Source: Proteobacteria bacterium DTSAM18 (GTDB lineage: Bacteria > Myxococcota_A > UBA796 > GCA-2862545). Taken from it: a stretch of 64,000 nucleotides of DNA. A model generated the notes under the pieces. That model was not told the origin of the DNA and searched no databases. It saw only the letters and a program-made list of their open reading frames with translations. Numbering within the stretch: the first letter of the stretch is position 1; each line of letters opens with the position of its first letter. The stretch lies in contig JARACJ010000011.1 of assembly GCA_028767165.1 (NCBI GenBank), positions 62,001 to 126,000 on the forward strand, in the 5' to 3' direction. A program made the position numbers and the translations under genes. Shown piece by piece: positions 1-10,076 of this stretch.

Positions 1-66
1 GCCTGTGAGGCGCTCGAGGCGTTCCAGGCGGCGCATGCGGATGTGCAGCCGGACGCCCAGGTCTGA
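1..66 (+). CDS. 3' end of an unidentified CDS (5' truncated)
   Basis: Frame 1 stays open from the window edge to a TGA at 64-66 and encodes 21 residues, Ala/Glu-rich, helical-looking, ending in DVQPDAQV. Third codon positions are almost all G or C, as in the real genes of this window, which is why I take it for a gene end rather than chance. The start lies outside the window, so no function can be assigned. Confidence 0.4.
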   Translation, partial: ACEALEAFQAAHADVQPDAQV

Positions 67-119
67 GAGGCCCTTCCGCGTCATGGGGAACGGCAATGGC
101 ACGGGGGCTTCGGGGCCCC

Positions 120-351
120 GGCGCCCCGAGGGGCGCCCGTACGTGTCGATGAAAGGGGCCCTCGGCGAGGGCGCTCGGACGTGGGGAGGGGCTGCGGTGG
201 CTCGTGGCCAGGGCACCCCGAGGGGTGCCCGTACGTGTCGACGAAAGGGGCCCTCGGCGAGGGCGCTCGGACGTGGGGAGGGGCTGCGGTGGCTCGTGGC
301 CAGGGCACCCCGAGGGGTGCCCGTACGTAGGGGCGCCTCTTGGGGCGCCCC
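120..351. repeat. 92-bp tandem repeat with GC-rich palindromes
   Basis: Two nearly identical 92-bp units start at about 136 and 228, and a partial third starts at 320. Each junction carries a palindrome: 120-127/130-137, 211-219/222-230 (GGGCACCCC-GA-GGGGTGCCC) and 303-322. A further inverted repeat, GGGGCGCC/GGCGCCCC, lies at 330-337 and 344-351. Inside each unit GCCCTC-ggc-GAGGGC can also pair. The whole stretch 67-517 has no convincing gene. Reading frames that cross the repeat translate to Arg/Pro/Gly-rich repetitive peptides and are unlikely to be real. Confidence 0.85.
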
Positions 352-517
352 GGCCCGCGCTCTCCGTGATGTGTGAGGCGAGCCAGGCTGGTCGCTCGTC
401 TACCGTCTGGTCGCTTTCGGGCACGGGCACGTTTCACGGGGATGTGCAGGGTAGGGATACGTTCCACGGATGAATTGAGACGGGTCGAGGCGTTGTCGGC
501 ACGATAAGGATCCCGAC

Positions 518-1273
518 ATGAGAACCGTCGCCGTCCAATTCCGTCCCGACCGCGCCGACCTCCACGGGTCCCGCGCCCGGCTCGCTGCGATCACCGCCCA
601 GGCCGCCGAAACGGCCGATCTGGTGGTCCTGCCGGAGCTGGCGGTGTCCGGCTACGTCTTCACCGACCGCGAAGAGGCGATGACGGTGGCGGAAGACCGC
701 TTCGGGCCCACCTTCCAGGCCCTGTCCGAGGTGGCGCGCCAGCACCGTAGCTGGATCGTCTGCGGCTTCGTCGAGCACGCCCACCACCAGCTGTACAACA
801 GCGCGCTGGTGATCGACCACGAGGGGCGCCTGGCGGGCTGCTACCGCAAGACCCTCCTGTTCGAGCTCGACGAGCTGTGGGCATCGGTAGGGGAGGGCGA
901 CTACGGGCTGTTCCAGACCCCCTGGGGATCCTTCACCGTCGCGGTGTGCATGGACCTCAACGACGACCGCTTCGTGCGCTGGCTCGAGCGCTTCCAGCCG
1001 GATGTCCTCGCGTTCCCCACCAACTGGCTCGAGCAGGGCATCGACGTGTGGCGCTACTGGGCCTGGAGGATGTCCCGCTGCAGCACCACCCTCGTGGCCG
1101 CCAACACCTGGGGCCTCGACCGGGGTGTGCAGTTCTGCGGGCGGTCGGCCGTGCTCCGCCGGGGTGTGGTGCTGGCCGCGGCCCCGCCGGAGGGCGACGG
1201 CCTCGTCCAGGCGGAGCTGCACCATGCCCACGGGGTGAAGCCTTCGTCAATGGTGCGTATCGACCTGCCATAA
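518..1273 (+). CDS. Carbon-nitrogen hydrolase (nitrilase/omega-amidase family)
   Basis: 251 residues, the normal length of a single-domain nitrilase-superfamily amidase. The Glu-Lys-Cys catalytic triad is visible: Glu40 in LPELAVSGY, Lys111 in YRKTLLF and Cys144 in VAVCMDLN. Such enzymes hydrolyse amides of small carboxylic acids in the cytoplasm, and there is no signal peptide. The motif around the nucleophile reads CMD instead of the commoner CYD. The ATG at 518 follows AAGGA (506-510) at good spacing. The substrate cannot be told from sequence, and the downstream neighbour is an unrelated secreted protein. Confidence 0.88.
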   Translation: MRTVAVQFRPDRADLHGSRARLAAITAQAAETADLVVLPELAVSGYVFTDREEAMTVAEDRFGPTFQALSEVARQHRSWIVCGFVEHAHHQLYNSALVIDHEGRLAGCYRKTLLFELDELWASVGEGDYGLFQTPWGSFTVAVCMDLNDDRFVRWLERFQPDVLAFPTNWLEQGIDVWRYWAWRMSRCSTTLVAANTWGLDRGVQFCGRSAVLRRGVVLAAAPPEGDGLVQAELHHAHGVKPSSMVRIDLP

Positions 1274-1333
1274 GGGCCACCGTGCTGGCATTGTCCACTC
1301 GTCGAAGGTCCGTGAGGACGCGAGGAGGACGAC

Positions 1334-2332
1334 ATGTGGTGGCTGGTGATGTCGGCGGCAATGGCGGGATATGGCGATCCGGTGGATGGGCATCCCAACG
1401 CCATGGAGCGTGAGATGCACCTGTGGACCAACGCCGTGCGCGCCGCGCCCGGTGCCTTCGAGGATGCCTACCCCTGCGCCTACCGGGACTTCACCGAGAC
1501 CGAGAAGACCCCGCAGACCCTCCTCACCTGGAACGCCGATCTGCAGGCCGCTGCCACCTTCCACAGCGAGGATCAGGCCGCCAACGGGAAGATGTCCCAC
1601 AACAGCGCCGACGGCACCAGCTTCTACCGCCGCATCGAGCGCTTCTACCTGGGCGGCGGAGCCGGCGAGAACGTCGCGTTCAACTACGGCGGCGCCTACG
1701 ACGTGGTGATCAACGGGTGGATGTGCTCGGACGGCCACCGCGAGAACATCATGTGGCCGGACTTCCGGGAGTACGCCAACGGCGTGGCCTTCTCCTCCCG
1801 CAACGAGCCCTACTACACGCAGAACTTCGGCAGCGCTGCACCGGCGTCGTTCCACCCCATGAAGTCGGGCACCGGCTTCAACGACGGCTTCTCCCTGGAC
1901 TACACCTTCCTGGTCGACTTCCAGGCCACCGATGCCCCCGATCTCGTGGAGGTCGTGGTCAACGGCGAGGCCCACCCGATGGAGCTGCAGCTGGGCACCG
2001 CCACCGCCGGCGTGTACGGCTTCGTGTTGCCCGAGCTCGCGCCCGCGTGCGTCGAGTACTGGTTCCGGGCCACCACGGGCGAGCAGGTGGTCACGCTGCC
2101 CGAGGACGGCGCCTACGGCACGGGCGAGTGCACCTTCGATGACGACGCCACGTCGTACTTCGAGGCCAAGACCTGGCCCCGCGGTGAGGGTCCCAACGCC
2201 GGAGGCTGCAGCGGCGCAAGCGCCTCTGCCGATGCCGAGGTGGACGCCAGCGGCTGCACCACCGGTGGTGGCACCGGTGGACTCTGGGCGCTCTCCGGCC
2301 TGCTGCTCATGGGGCTCCGCCGCCGCCGCTGA
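1334..2332 (+). CDS. Secreted CAP-domain protein with MYXO-CTERM-like tail
   Basis: 332 residues. After a very short hydrophobic N-terminus (MWWLVMSAAMA) comes a CAP/SCP (CRISP, PR-1) domain at about residues 25-165. It carries His89 (MSHN), GENVAFNYGG (Glu112) and SDGHRENIM (His135), the usual CAP cleft residues. Residues about 190-270 look like an added beta domain. The tail has SGCTTGGGTGG, a hydrophobic stretch and RRRR, which matches the plan of myxosortase-type C-terminal sorting signals, so the mature protein is probably surface-anchored. The start is set by GAGGA shortly upstream of 1334. An intrinsic terminator follows. Confidence 0.85.
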   Translation: MWWLVMSAAMAGYGDPVDGHPNAMEREMHLWTNAVRAAPGAFEDAYPCAYRDFTETEKTPQTLLTWNADLQAAATFHSEDQAANGKMSHNSADGTSFYRRIERFYLGGGAGENVAFNYGGAYDVVINGWMCSDGHRENIMWPDFREYANGVAFSSRNEPYYTQNFGSAAPASFHPMKSGTGFNDGFSLDYTFLVDFQATDAPDLVEVVVNGEAHPMELQLGTATAGVYGFVLPELAPACVEYWFRATTGEQVVTLPEDGAYGTGECTFDDDATSYFEAKTWPRGEGPNAGGCSGASASADAEVDASGCTTGGGTGGLWALSGLLLMGLRRRR

Positions 2333-2369
2333 ATTCGCTCGCCCAAGGGCATCGGTACCCGTCATTCGT

Positions 2370-2400
2370 CAGGAGGACCCGCCGTTCGTGGGTCCTCCTG
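2370..2400 (+). terminator. Intrinsic terminator after the CAP gene
   Basis: An 11-bp perfect inverted repeat (CAGGAGGACCC/GGGTCCTCCTG) with a 9-nt loop, followed by TTGTAT. It lies between the CAP gene and the SD of the next lipoprotein gene. Confidence 0.6.
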
Positions 2401-2433
2401 TTGTATGATGCACCTCCGTTCCTGGAGGCTGCC

Positions 2434-3999
<1,566 letters not shown>

Positions 4000-4085
4000 T
4001 CACGGGGTGGGGATCCGACCCAGTCGGAACCATCCGTGGACCCGGCCCGTGGCCTCGATTAGAACGGCACCCAGGAGGCCTGAAC

Positions 4086-5315
4086 ATGCACATCCTGGAA
4101 GAGCTCGACGCCCGCGGTTTCATCAAGCAGTGCTCCGACCTGGACGCCCTGCGCGCCAAGATGGATGAGGGCCCGATCACCTTCTACGTGGGCTTCGACC
4201 CCACGGCCGACTCGCTCCACGTGGGCAACCTGCTGCCCATCCTCAAGGCGGCACACCTGCAGCGCGCGGGCCACCGCGTGATCGCCCTCACCGGCGGCGG
4301 CACGGGCATGGTCGGCGACCCGTCCGGCAAGACCGAGGCGCGGATGCTGCTCCAGGCCGAGCGCGTGCAGCACAACCTCGACTGCCAGAAGGCCCAGCTC
4401 GCCCGCTTCCTCGACTTCACCGACGAGAAGCGCGGCCTCGTGGTCAACAACGCCGAGTGGCTGCTGCAGCTCAACTACATCGAGTTCCTGCGCGACATCG
4501 GCTCGTGCTTCTCGGTCAACCGCATGCTGGCGGCCGAGGGCTACAAGCAGCGACTGGCCCGCGGCCTGAGCTTCATCGAGTTCAACTACCAGCTCCTGCA
4601 GGCCTACGACTACCTCGAGCTGTTCCGCCGCTACGACTGCCGCATGCAGCTCGGCGGCGACGACCAGTGGGGCAACATCCTCGCCGGCCTCGATCTCGTG
4701 CGCCGCAAGGAGCAGACCCAGGTCTTCGCCCTCACGCTGCCCCTGCTCACCACCGCCACGGGCCAGAAGATGGGCAAGACCCACACCGGCGCCGTGTGGC
4801 TCGATGGCGAGCGGTTCAAGCCCTTCGACTTCTACCAGTACTGGATCAACGTCGACGACCGCGACGTCGGCCGCTTCCTGCGCCTGTTCACCTTCCTGCC
4901 CCTGCACCAGATCGCCGAGCTCGAGGCCCTCAAGGGCGCCGACATCCGCAAGGCCAAGCAGGCCCTCGCCTTCGAGGTCACCAAGCTGGTCCACGGCGAG
5001 GACGAGGCCCTCAAGGCCCAGGAAGGCGCCAAGGCCATGACCGTCGGTACCGCCGCAGCCGACCTGCCTACCTACGAAGTGCGCCGCGAAGACCTCGCTT
5101 CCGGTGTCAGGCTTGTGTCCATTCTGGCGGCCGCAGGCCTCACCAAGTCGGTCTCCGAAGGCCGTCGCATGGTCAAGGGAGGCGGCGTCCGCGTGGGCAA
5201 CGACAAGGTCTCGGATGTGGATCTGGTGCTTTCTGGCGACGATATTCCGGCAGATGGCGTGGTCGTGCGGGTCGGAAAGAAGCGTGCGGTGCGTGTGTTG
5301 ACGATCGACGCCTGA
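4086..5315 (+). CDS. tyrS: Tyrosyl-tRNA synthetase
   Basis: 409 residues, normal for a bacterial TyrRS of the E. coli TyrS type. It charges tRNA-Tyr with tyrosine. The class I signatures are present: HVGN (residues 45-48, HIGH motif) and KMGKT (228-232, KMSKS loop), followed by GAVWLDGE. Tyrosine-binding segments GGDDQWGNI and NYQLLQAYD are intact. The last ~70 residues are an S4-like RNA-binding domain with VRVG and DVDLVLSGDD. The start follows AGGAGG at about 4074. No T-box or other leader is recognisable upstream. It appears monocistronic between two surface-protein genes. Confidence 0.97.
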   Translation: MHILEELDARGFIKQCSDLDALRAKMDEGPITFYVGFDPTADSLHVGNLLPILKAAHLQRAGHRVIALTGGGTGMVGDPSGKTEARMLLQAERVQHNLDCQKAQLARFLDFTDEKRGLVVNNAEWLLQLNYIEFLRDIGSCFSVNRMLAAEGYKQRLARGLSFIEFNYQLLQAYDYLELFRRYDCRMQLGGDDQWGNILAGLDLVRRKEQTQVFALTLPLLTTATGQKMGKTHTGAVWLDGERFKPFDFYQYWINVDDRDVGRFLRLFTFLPLHQIAELEALKGADIRKAKQALAFEVTKLVHGEDEALKAQEGAKAMTVGTAAADLPTYEVRREDLASGVRLVSILAAAGLTKSVSEGRRMVKGGGVRVGNDKVSDVDLVLSGDDIPADGVVVRVGKKRAVRVLTIDA

Positions 5316-5423
5316 TCTGCACCACAGAGTTGCAAGGGTCCTGCGGGATCTGATGCGCGATTTCTTCGCTATAGTGTGCGGGTAATCTTCTCGAGTGTTG
5401 CGCCCTGGTGCGTGGAGGTAGAC

Positions 5424-6200
5424 ATGCGGATTTCCAAGCTGGCTCTGGCCATTGCCCCCGTCTTCACGGTGGGTCTCATGGCATGTGGTCCCGACCTGAA
5501 CGAGAATGGCATTTCCGACGGCCGTGAGGAGCGCCTCAACACCGTCGACGCCGACGACGACGGCTACTCCGATCTCGTCGAGATCGAGCGCGGCACCGAC
5601 CCCAAGGACGCCAACAGCGTCGTCTACGCCGGCGGCTGGCCCGCGATGGCCATGTACGAGCTCGACACCTTCGAGTCCGGATTCAACGCCCAGGGCGGAC
5701 CGATGATGTTCTCCCTGACCAACTTCGACCTCACCGACCTCCACGGCGACGTCGTCTCCACCTGGGACTTCGCCATGCAGGGCAAGCCCGTCGTGGTCGA
5801 CGTCTTCGCCGAGTGGTGTGGCCCCTGCCAGGTCATGGCTGCCTGCCTCATCGAGGGCCCCAACCTGTGTGAGGAGGCTTCCGCCGCCTACGGCTCCGAC
5901 CAGCGCGCCTACTACGCGCCCCTGGCCAACGCCATCAAGAACGGCGACGTCTACTACATGGCCATCATGACCCAGAACAAGGACGGCGCACCGGCCGATT
6001 CCGCCGCTCTCGATCGCTGGGCTGCCCAGTTCCCCGAGGAGCACGTCGCGCTCATGGCTGATGCCGCAGCCCCGAACCCCAGCGTGGCCAACAGCGTCGG
6101 CCTGGCCTACTTCCCCACGGTCTTCATGCTGAACGAGAAGATGCAGATGACCCACTGGGATCGCGAGGCCGTCCTGGCTCAGCTCGCTGCAATGCAGTGA
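5424..6200 (+). CDS. Lipoprotein with calcium-loop segment and thioredoxin fold (paralog 1)
   Basis: 258 residues. The start at 5424 lies five bases after GGAGG (5414-5418) and gives an SPII signal with lipid Cys21 (VGLMAC). Residues 24-60 (DLNENGISDG, DADDDGYSDLVEIERGTDP) form two Asp-rich loops of the EF-hand/thrombospondin-3 type. Residues ~100-258 are thioredoxin-like with an intact redox motif WCGPC (Cys132, Cys135). It is therefore probably an envelope thiol-disulfide protein tethered to a membrane. A TATAGT at 5370-5375 could be its -10 element. It has a tandem paralog immediately downstream, and the two are separated by a terminator. Confidence 0.88.
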   Translation: MRISKLALAIAPVFTVGLMACGPDLNENGISDGREERLNTVDADDDGYSDLVEIERGTDPKDANSVVYAGGWPAMAMYELDTFESGFNAQGGPMMFSLTNFDLTDLHGDVVSTWDFAMQGKPVVVDVFAEWCGPCQVMAACLIEGPNLCEEASAAYGSDQRAYYAPLANAIKNGDVYYMAIMTQNKDGAPADSAALDRWAAQFPEEHVALMADAAAPNPSVANSVGLAYFPTVFMLNEKMQMTHWDREAVLAQLAAMQ

Positions 6201-6233
6201 TGAGGCGTCCGGCCCTGCCGGTCCTCAGCTGAA

Positions 6234-6266
6234 GAAACGCCCGTCGGTTCCTCCGGCGGGCGTTTC
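6234..6266 (+). terminator. Intrinsic terminator between the two thioredoxin lipoproteins
   Basis: A perfect 10-bp stem GAAACGCCCG/CGGGCGTTTC with a 13-nt loop, followed by GTCGTCTT. It separates the paralogs into two transcription units. Confidence 0.7.
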
Positions 6267-6443
6267 GTCGTCTTGGGTGGGGCCTCGTTGTCCGCAACCT
6301 TCCCGATGGGATCGCCCCCAGCTGGTCCGACCGGACCTGCACCCGGTTCCACCCCCTCCGATGGCTGAGCATCCACCCGTCAAGGCGCGCCCGTGGGTGA
6401 GGGGAGGCCGTGCAGCCCCTCCTGGACGCGCAGGAGGCTGCTC

Positions 6444-7232
6444 ATGCGCGTGCTCTTCCTCGCCACCCTGGCTCTCGCCGCCGGCTGTGCCGGTGATCTC
6501 AACGAGAACGGCATCGCCGACAACTTCGAGCGGGGCCGCGACGACAACGGCAACGGCATCGGCGATGCCAAGGAGGCCACGCTGAACGGCATGGACGCCG
6601 ACGGCGATGGCTACTCCGACCTCGTGGAGTTCGAGCGGGGCACCGACCCCCTCGACGGCGACGACGTGGTGTACACCGGTGGCTGGCCGGCGCTGGCCCT
6701 GTACGAGCGGGACGGCCTCGCCGAACAGTGGGACCCCGAGGCCGGACCACGGGGCTACGGCTGGGGCGACCTGGAGCTCGTGGACCAGTACGGCGAGACC
6801 GTGAGCCTGTGGGACTTCGCCCAGGACGGCAAGCCGGTCCTCATCGACATCAGTGCCGAGTGGTGTGGGCCCTGCAACGTCATGGCGGCGTGCGTCTCCG
6901 ATGGGGGGCCGACGAACCGGTGCCCGGAGGCCGCCTGGCGCACCTACGGACCCATCTCCCTGGCCGTGGCGGCGGGGGACATCCACTTCCTCACCATCCT
7001 CGCGCAGGGCCTCACGGAGGAGCCTGCCACGCCGGAGTCCGCCGCCCGGTGGCACGACCGCTACCCGCTGGAGGGGGGCGCCGTGTTCGCCGACGACGCC
7101 TACAAGGCCGCCGCCCAGGCTCGCATCCGCTACTTCCCGACCATGCTCATCGTGAACGAGAAGATGGAGCTGACCCACTACGGCTACGAGCAGGAGGTCT
7201 TCGCGGAGCTGATGACCCTGCTGTCCCGGTAG
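6444..7232 (+). CDS. Lipoprotein with calcium-loop segment and thioredoxin fold (paralog 2)
   Basis: 262 residues. The ATG at 6444 follows AGGAGG (6432-6437), and the lipobox LAAGC has its Cys at 15. The order of domains copies the upstream gene: DLNENGIADN, then an additional DDNGNGIGD loop, then DADGDGYSDLVEFERGTDP. Next come a GGWPALALYE linker and a thioredoxin domain with WCGPC (Cys141, Cys144) and RYFPTMLIVNEKM. The extra loop makes three Asp/Asn-rich repeats against two in paralog 1. Strong similarity along the whole length shows a tandem duplication. Partner or substrate is unknown. Confidence 0.88.
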   Translation: MRVLFLATLALAAGCAGDLNENGIADNFERGRDDNGNGIGDAKEATLNGMDADGDGYSDLVEFERGTDPLDGDDVVYTGGWPALALYERDGLAEQWDPEAGPRGYGWGDLELVDQYGETVSLWDFAQDGKPVLIDISAEWCGPCNVMAACVSDGGPTNRCPEAAWRTYGPISLAVAAGDIHFLTILAQGLTEEPATPESAARWHDRYPLEGGAVFADDAYKAAAQARIRYFPTMLIVNEKMELTHYGYEQEVFAELMTLLSR

Positions 7233-7252
7233 GCCCTGCGCCGGAACGCACG

Positions 7253-7284
7253 AAGGCCGCGCCCCCTCACGGGGACGCGGCCTT
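7253..7284. terminator. Bidirectional terminator between convergent genes
   Basis: AAGGCCGCGCCCC pairs with GGGGACGCGGCCTT, 12-13 bp with one mismatch. It is preceded by CGCACG and flanked by A and T residues on either side. It can serve both the lipoprotein gene on the left and the minus-strand TPR gene on the right. Confidence 0.7.
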
Positions 7285-7308
7285 GCTCATGCCTTCAGGG
7301 GAAGGAGC

Positions 7309-9876
7309 TCAGGCCATGGCCTCGAGCTGCTTCTTGATCTGACGGCGCTCGTCCTTCAGGTCGTTGGCCTTGGCGATGGCCAGGGCCTGCTCGAGGTGCT
7401 TCATGGCAGCGGCCTTGTCGCCGGACTGCTCCTCGATGCGGGCCAGGCCGGAGTGCACGCTCATGATGCGGCGGGCGTCCTTCGTGGCGGCGATGGCGGG
7501 CAGGGCGGCGGACAGGGCGGTCTTGGCACCGCCGAAGTCGTTGGTCTGCAGGCACGCGATGCCCATGTGGTAGTTGAGGTCGCGCTTGAGGGGGTGACCC
7601 TCGGGCGCACCGGTGAGGCGCTGCTCGGCCTGCTTGAAGTAGGCGAGGGCCTCGCCGGGCTTGTTGAGGCCCAGGAGGAACGCACCGACGTTGTGCAGGT
7701 CGCCGGGGATGGCGGGCTCGAGGCGCATCTGGCTGGAGAGCTGCAGCACGCGCTGGGCGAGCTGCAGGGCGTTCTCCATCTGGCCGGAGGCGGCCATCAG
7801 GTTGGCCATCAGCTGGCTGGCCTGACGCTCGATCTGCGCGGCGCCGCTCTGCTTGGCGAGCTGCAGCACGCGGTTCAGCACGTTGGCGGCATCCTGGGCC
7901 TGACGGTTGGCGATGAGGGCCTCGCCGAGGCGAACGCCGGCATCGAGGGCGATGCCACCCTGCTGGGCCTGGCTGGCGGCCTCGTTGGCGCGCTGGAAGG
8001 ACTTGATGGCCTCTTCGTTCTGGCCGGCACGGCGGGCGACGATGCCGCGCACCAGCTCGGCCTGCGCCATGATGTGGGCGGAGACGGTGGCCTTGTTCTC
8101 GTCGGACTCGTCGCGGGTGGAGCCGAGGTCGAGGGCCTCGCGGGCCTCGGTCATGGCGGCCTGGTTGTTGCCGTCTGCAAGCTCGATGTTGGCGAGGTGG
8201 ATCTTCACCTCGGCCTGGGCGCCGTTGTTCTCGAGGGCCTGGTACATCGTGAGGGCGTCACGGGCGCGGTCGCGGGCGCGGTACAGATCCTGGCGGCGGA
8301 AGTCGAGCTTGGAGCCGTTGAGGAGCAGCCACGCCTGCAGGGGGCGGTCCTCCTTCTCGGTGGCGTACTCGGAGACCTGGGCGTGCACCTGGTCGGCGGC
8401 CTTGAGGTTGCCGTGGTTGACGAGGTTGTCGAGCAGGGACGTGTAGATGGTGCGGACCATCTGGTCGTTCCACTTGATCTCGTCGAAGTAGCGCAGCATC
8501 TCGTAGGCCATGCCCCAGGCATCGGGGGCATCCATGTTGAGGGCGCGGGCGCGCATCATGGAGGCGCGGGAGTAGGCGCTGTGCTCGGCGTAGGTGCGGG
8601 CGGTGCGGCCCACGAAGACGTAGCCACGACCGGACAGGAAGCGCTCCATGAACAGGCCGACGTTGCGGCCGATCTGGTGACCCTTCTCGTTGTCGTTGGC
8701 CTCCATGACGCCCTCGCGCCAGGTGCCCTTGGTGAACTTGTACAGCCAGGTCTGCATCTCCTCGCTGTACTGGACCTCCTCGAACAGGCCGCCCATGGCG
8801 TCGAGCATGTCGTCGACGGACTCACGGTCGAAGCCGCCCATGTCGGCGACGAGGGAGGAGGGGAAGGCCTGACCGAGCAGGGCGGCGAGGTAGGCGATGG
8901 TGCCTGCGTCGTCGGGACCGGCGTGGCGACGCTGGCCCTCTGCCGTGTCGGAATCCTCCGGGATCTCGAGGTCGTCGGTGTCGACGTCCATGGGCACGAG
9001 GGAGGCGAGGGTGACCTCGGAGAGGTCGGCGCGGAGCATGTCCTTCTCACCGAGGATGTCGACCAGCTCCGCGAGGTAGCCGGGACGGCCACCGGTGATG
9101 CGGGCGAGCTGGGCGGCGTCGGACTCGATGCCACGGGCGGCGAGGAACTTGCCCACCTCGTCGACGCCCCAGGGCTCGATGGTGAGGGTCTGGATGTCGT
9201 CGGACGCGAAGTTGTAGAAGTCGAGCAGGGCCGAGGGGTAGCAGGACCGGGTGGTGTCGGACTCGGGCTCGTCGTGCAGGACGACCATGAGCTTGGAGCC
9301 GGCGGACTTCGCCTCGGTCATCAGACCGGCGAGGAACTGGCCGGGCAGCACGGAGTGCACGGAGGCGGGAGCCTGGACCTCGAGGATGACGGGCATCTTG
9401 CGGGCGAGGCCGTTGACCACCTCGATGAGGCCGATGAGGGGGTTGTCCTGGGGGATCTTGAGCTGGACGGAGCCCTTCTCGGTATCCGTCTTGGACTCCT
9501 TCATGGCGTCGATGAACTGCTGGTACCAGTTCTGCACGCGGGTGGTCTGCTTGGGCAGCTGGCTGGTGAGGATCATCTCGGCCTTGCCGCGCCGCAGCAC
9601 ATCGGAGGTGATGTGGGCGATCAGGGAGCCGTACATGCGCATCAGCCACTGCACGCCATTCTCCTGATCGGCGGGGGCGACACGCCAGACGAGGGCGTCC
9701 TGGCCGTTTGCGCTGACGTCGCGCAAGAAGGAACCGACGAGTGCGCGACGGCCACCGCCGAAGGGAGCCTGGACCCGGACGAAGGTGGGGGTTCCGTTGG
9801 AGGCGGCTTCCCAGTGGTTGTTGAGGGCGGAGAGGTCGGCCTCGCGGGCGACGTAAAGGGGCGTATCTGCGGCCAA
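7309..9876 (-). CDS. TPR protein with degenerate STAND/AAA-type ATPase N-terminus
   Basis: 855 residues from a TTG at 9876 preceded by GGAG. This start puts YVAREADLSAL at residues 8-18, the position of the YVGRE-type motif that opens AAA_16/STAND NTPase modules. The following P-loop site reads QAPFGGGRRAL (residues 36-46): glycines are present, but the Walker A Lys-Ser/Thr is not. Residues ~200-330 resemble the rest of such a module (LMVVLHDEP as Walker-B-like, then IEPWGVDEVGKFLAARGI and ITGGRPGYLAELVDIL). The C-terminal ~430 residues are TPR repeats. A scaffold or regulatory role is inferred. An upstream in-frame ATG at 10029 would add a non-homologous Pro/His-rich stretch and is less likely. 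Confidence 0.8.
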   Translation of the reverse strand: MAADTPLYVAREADLSALNNHWEAASNGTPTFVRVQAPFGGGRRALVGSFLRDVSANGQDALVWRVAPADQENGVQWLMRMYGSLIAHITSDVLRRGKAEMILTSQLPKQTTRVQNWYQQFIDAMKESKTDTEKGSVQLKIPQDNPLIGLIEVVNGLARKMPVILEVQAPASVHSVLPGQFLAGLMTEAKSAGSKLMVVLHDEPESDTTRSCYPSALLDFYNFASDDIQTLTIEPWGVDEVGKFLAARGIESDAAQLARITGGRPGYLAELVDILGEKDMLRADLSEVTLASLVPMDVDTDDLEIPEDSDTAEGQRRHAGPDDAGTIAYLAALLGQAFPSSLVADMGGFDRESVDDMLDAMGGLFEEVQYSEEMQTWLYKFTKGTWREGVMEANDNEKGHQIGRNVGLFMERFLSGRGYVFVGRTARTYAEHSAYSRASMMRARALNMDAPDAWGMAYEMLRYFDEIKWNDQMVRTIYTSLLDNLVNHGNLKAADQVHAQVSEYATEKEDRPLQAWLLLNGSKLDFRRQDLYRARDRARDALTMYQALENNGAQAEVKIHLANIELADGNNQAAMTEAREALDLGSTRDESDENKATVSAHIMAQAELVRGIVARRAGQNEEAIKSFQRANEAASQAQQGGIALDAGVRLGEALIANRQAQDAANVLNRVLQLAKQSGAAQIERQASQLMANLMAASGQMENALQLAQRVLQLSSQMRLEPAIPGDLHNVGAFLLGLNKPGEALAYFKQAEQRLTGAPEGHPLKRDLNYHMGIACLQTNDFGGAKTALSAALPAIAATKDARRIMSVHSGLARIEEQSGDKAAAMKHLEQALAIAKANDLKDERRQIKKQLEAMA

Positions 9877-10076
9877 GGTGGTGCTCCACGTCTTCGAGTT
9901 GTGCGCGTGTTGTGGCGGTGGTGTGCCACAGGTCGCACCGGCTGTGCGACTGAAAAAGGCGTCAACTCCTATGCACGGCTGTAGCGGCGGAAACCCGCCG
10001 ACGTGTATAAATCCGGCCGACGGACGCATTCCGGCGAACCGATGCGCCCACCCTCCTCGGACAAGCAGGTGAATCC

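Noticed and set aside
7396-9984. An 862-residue + strand open frame opposite the TPR protein
   Set aside because: Gly/Val/Leu-rich shadow of the minus-strand gene, with no SD or motif.
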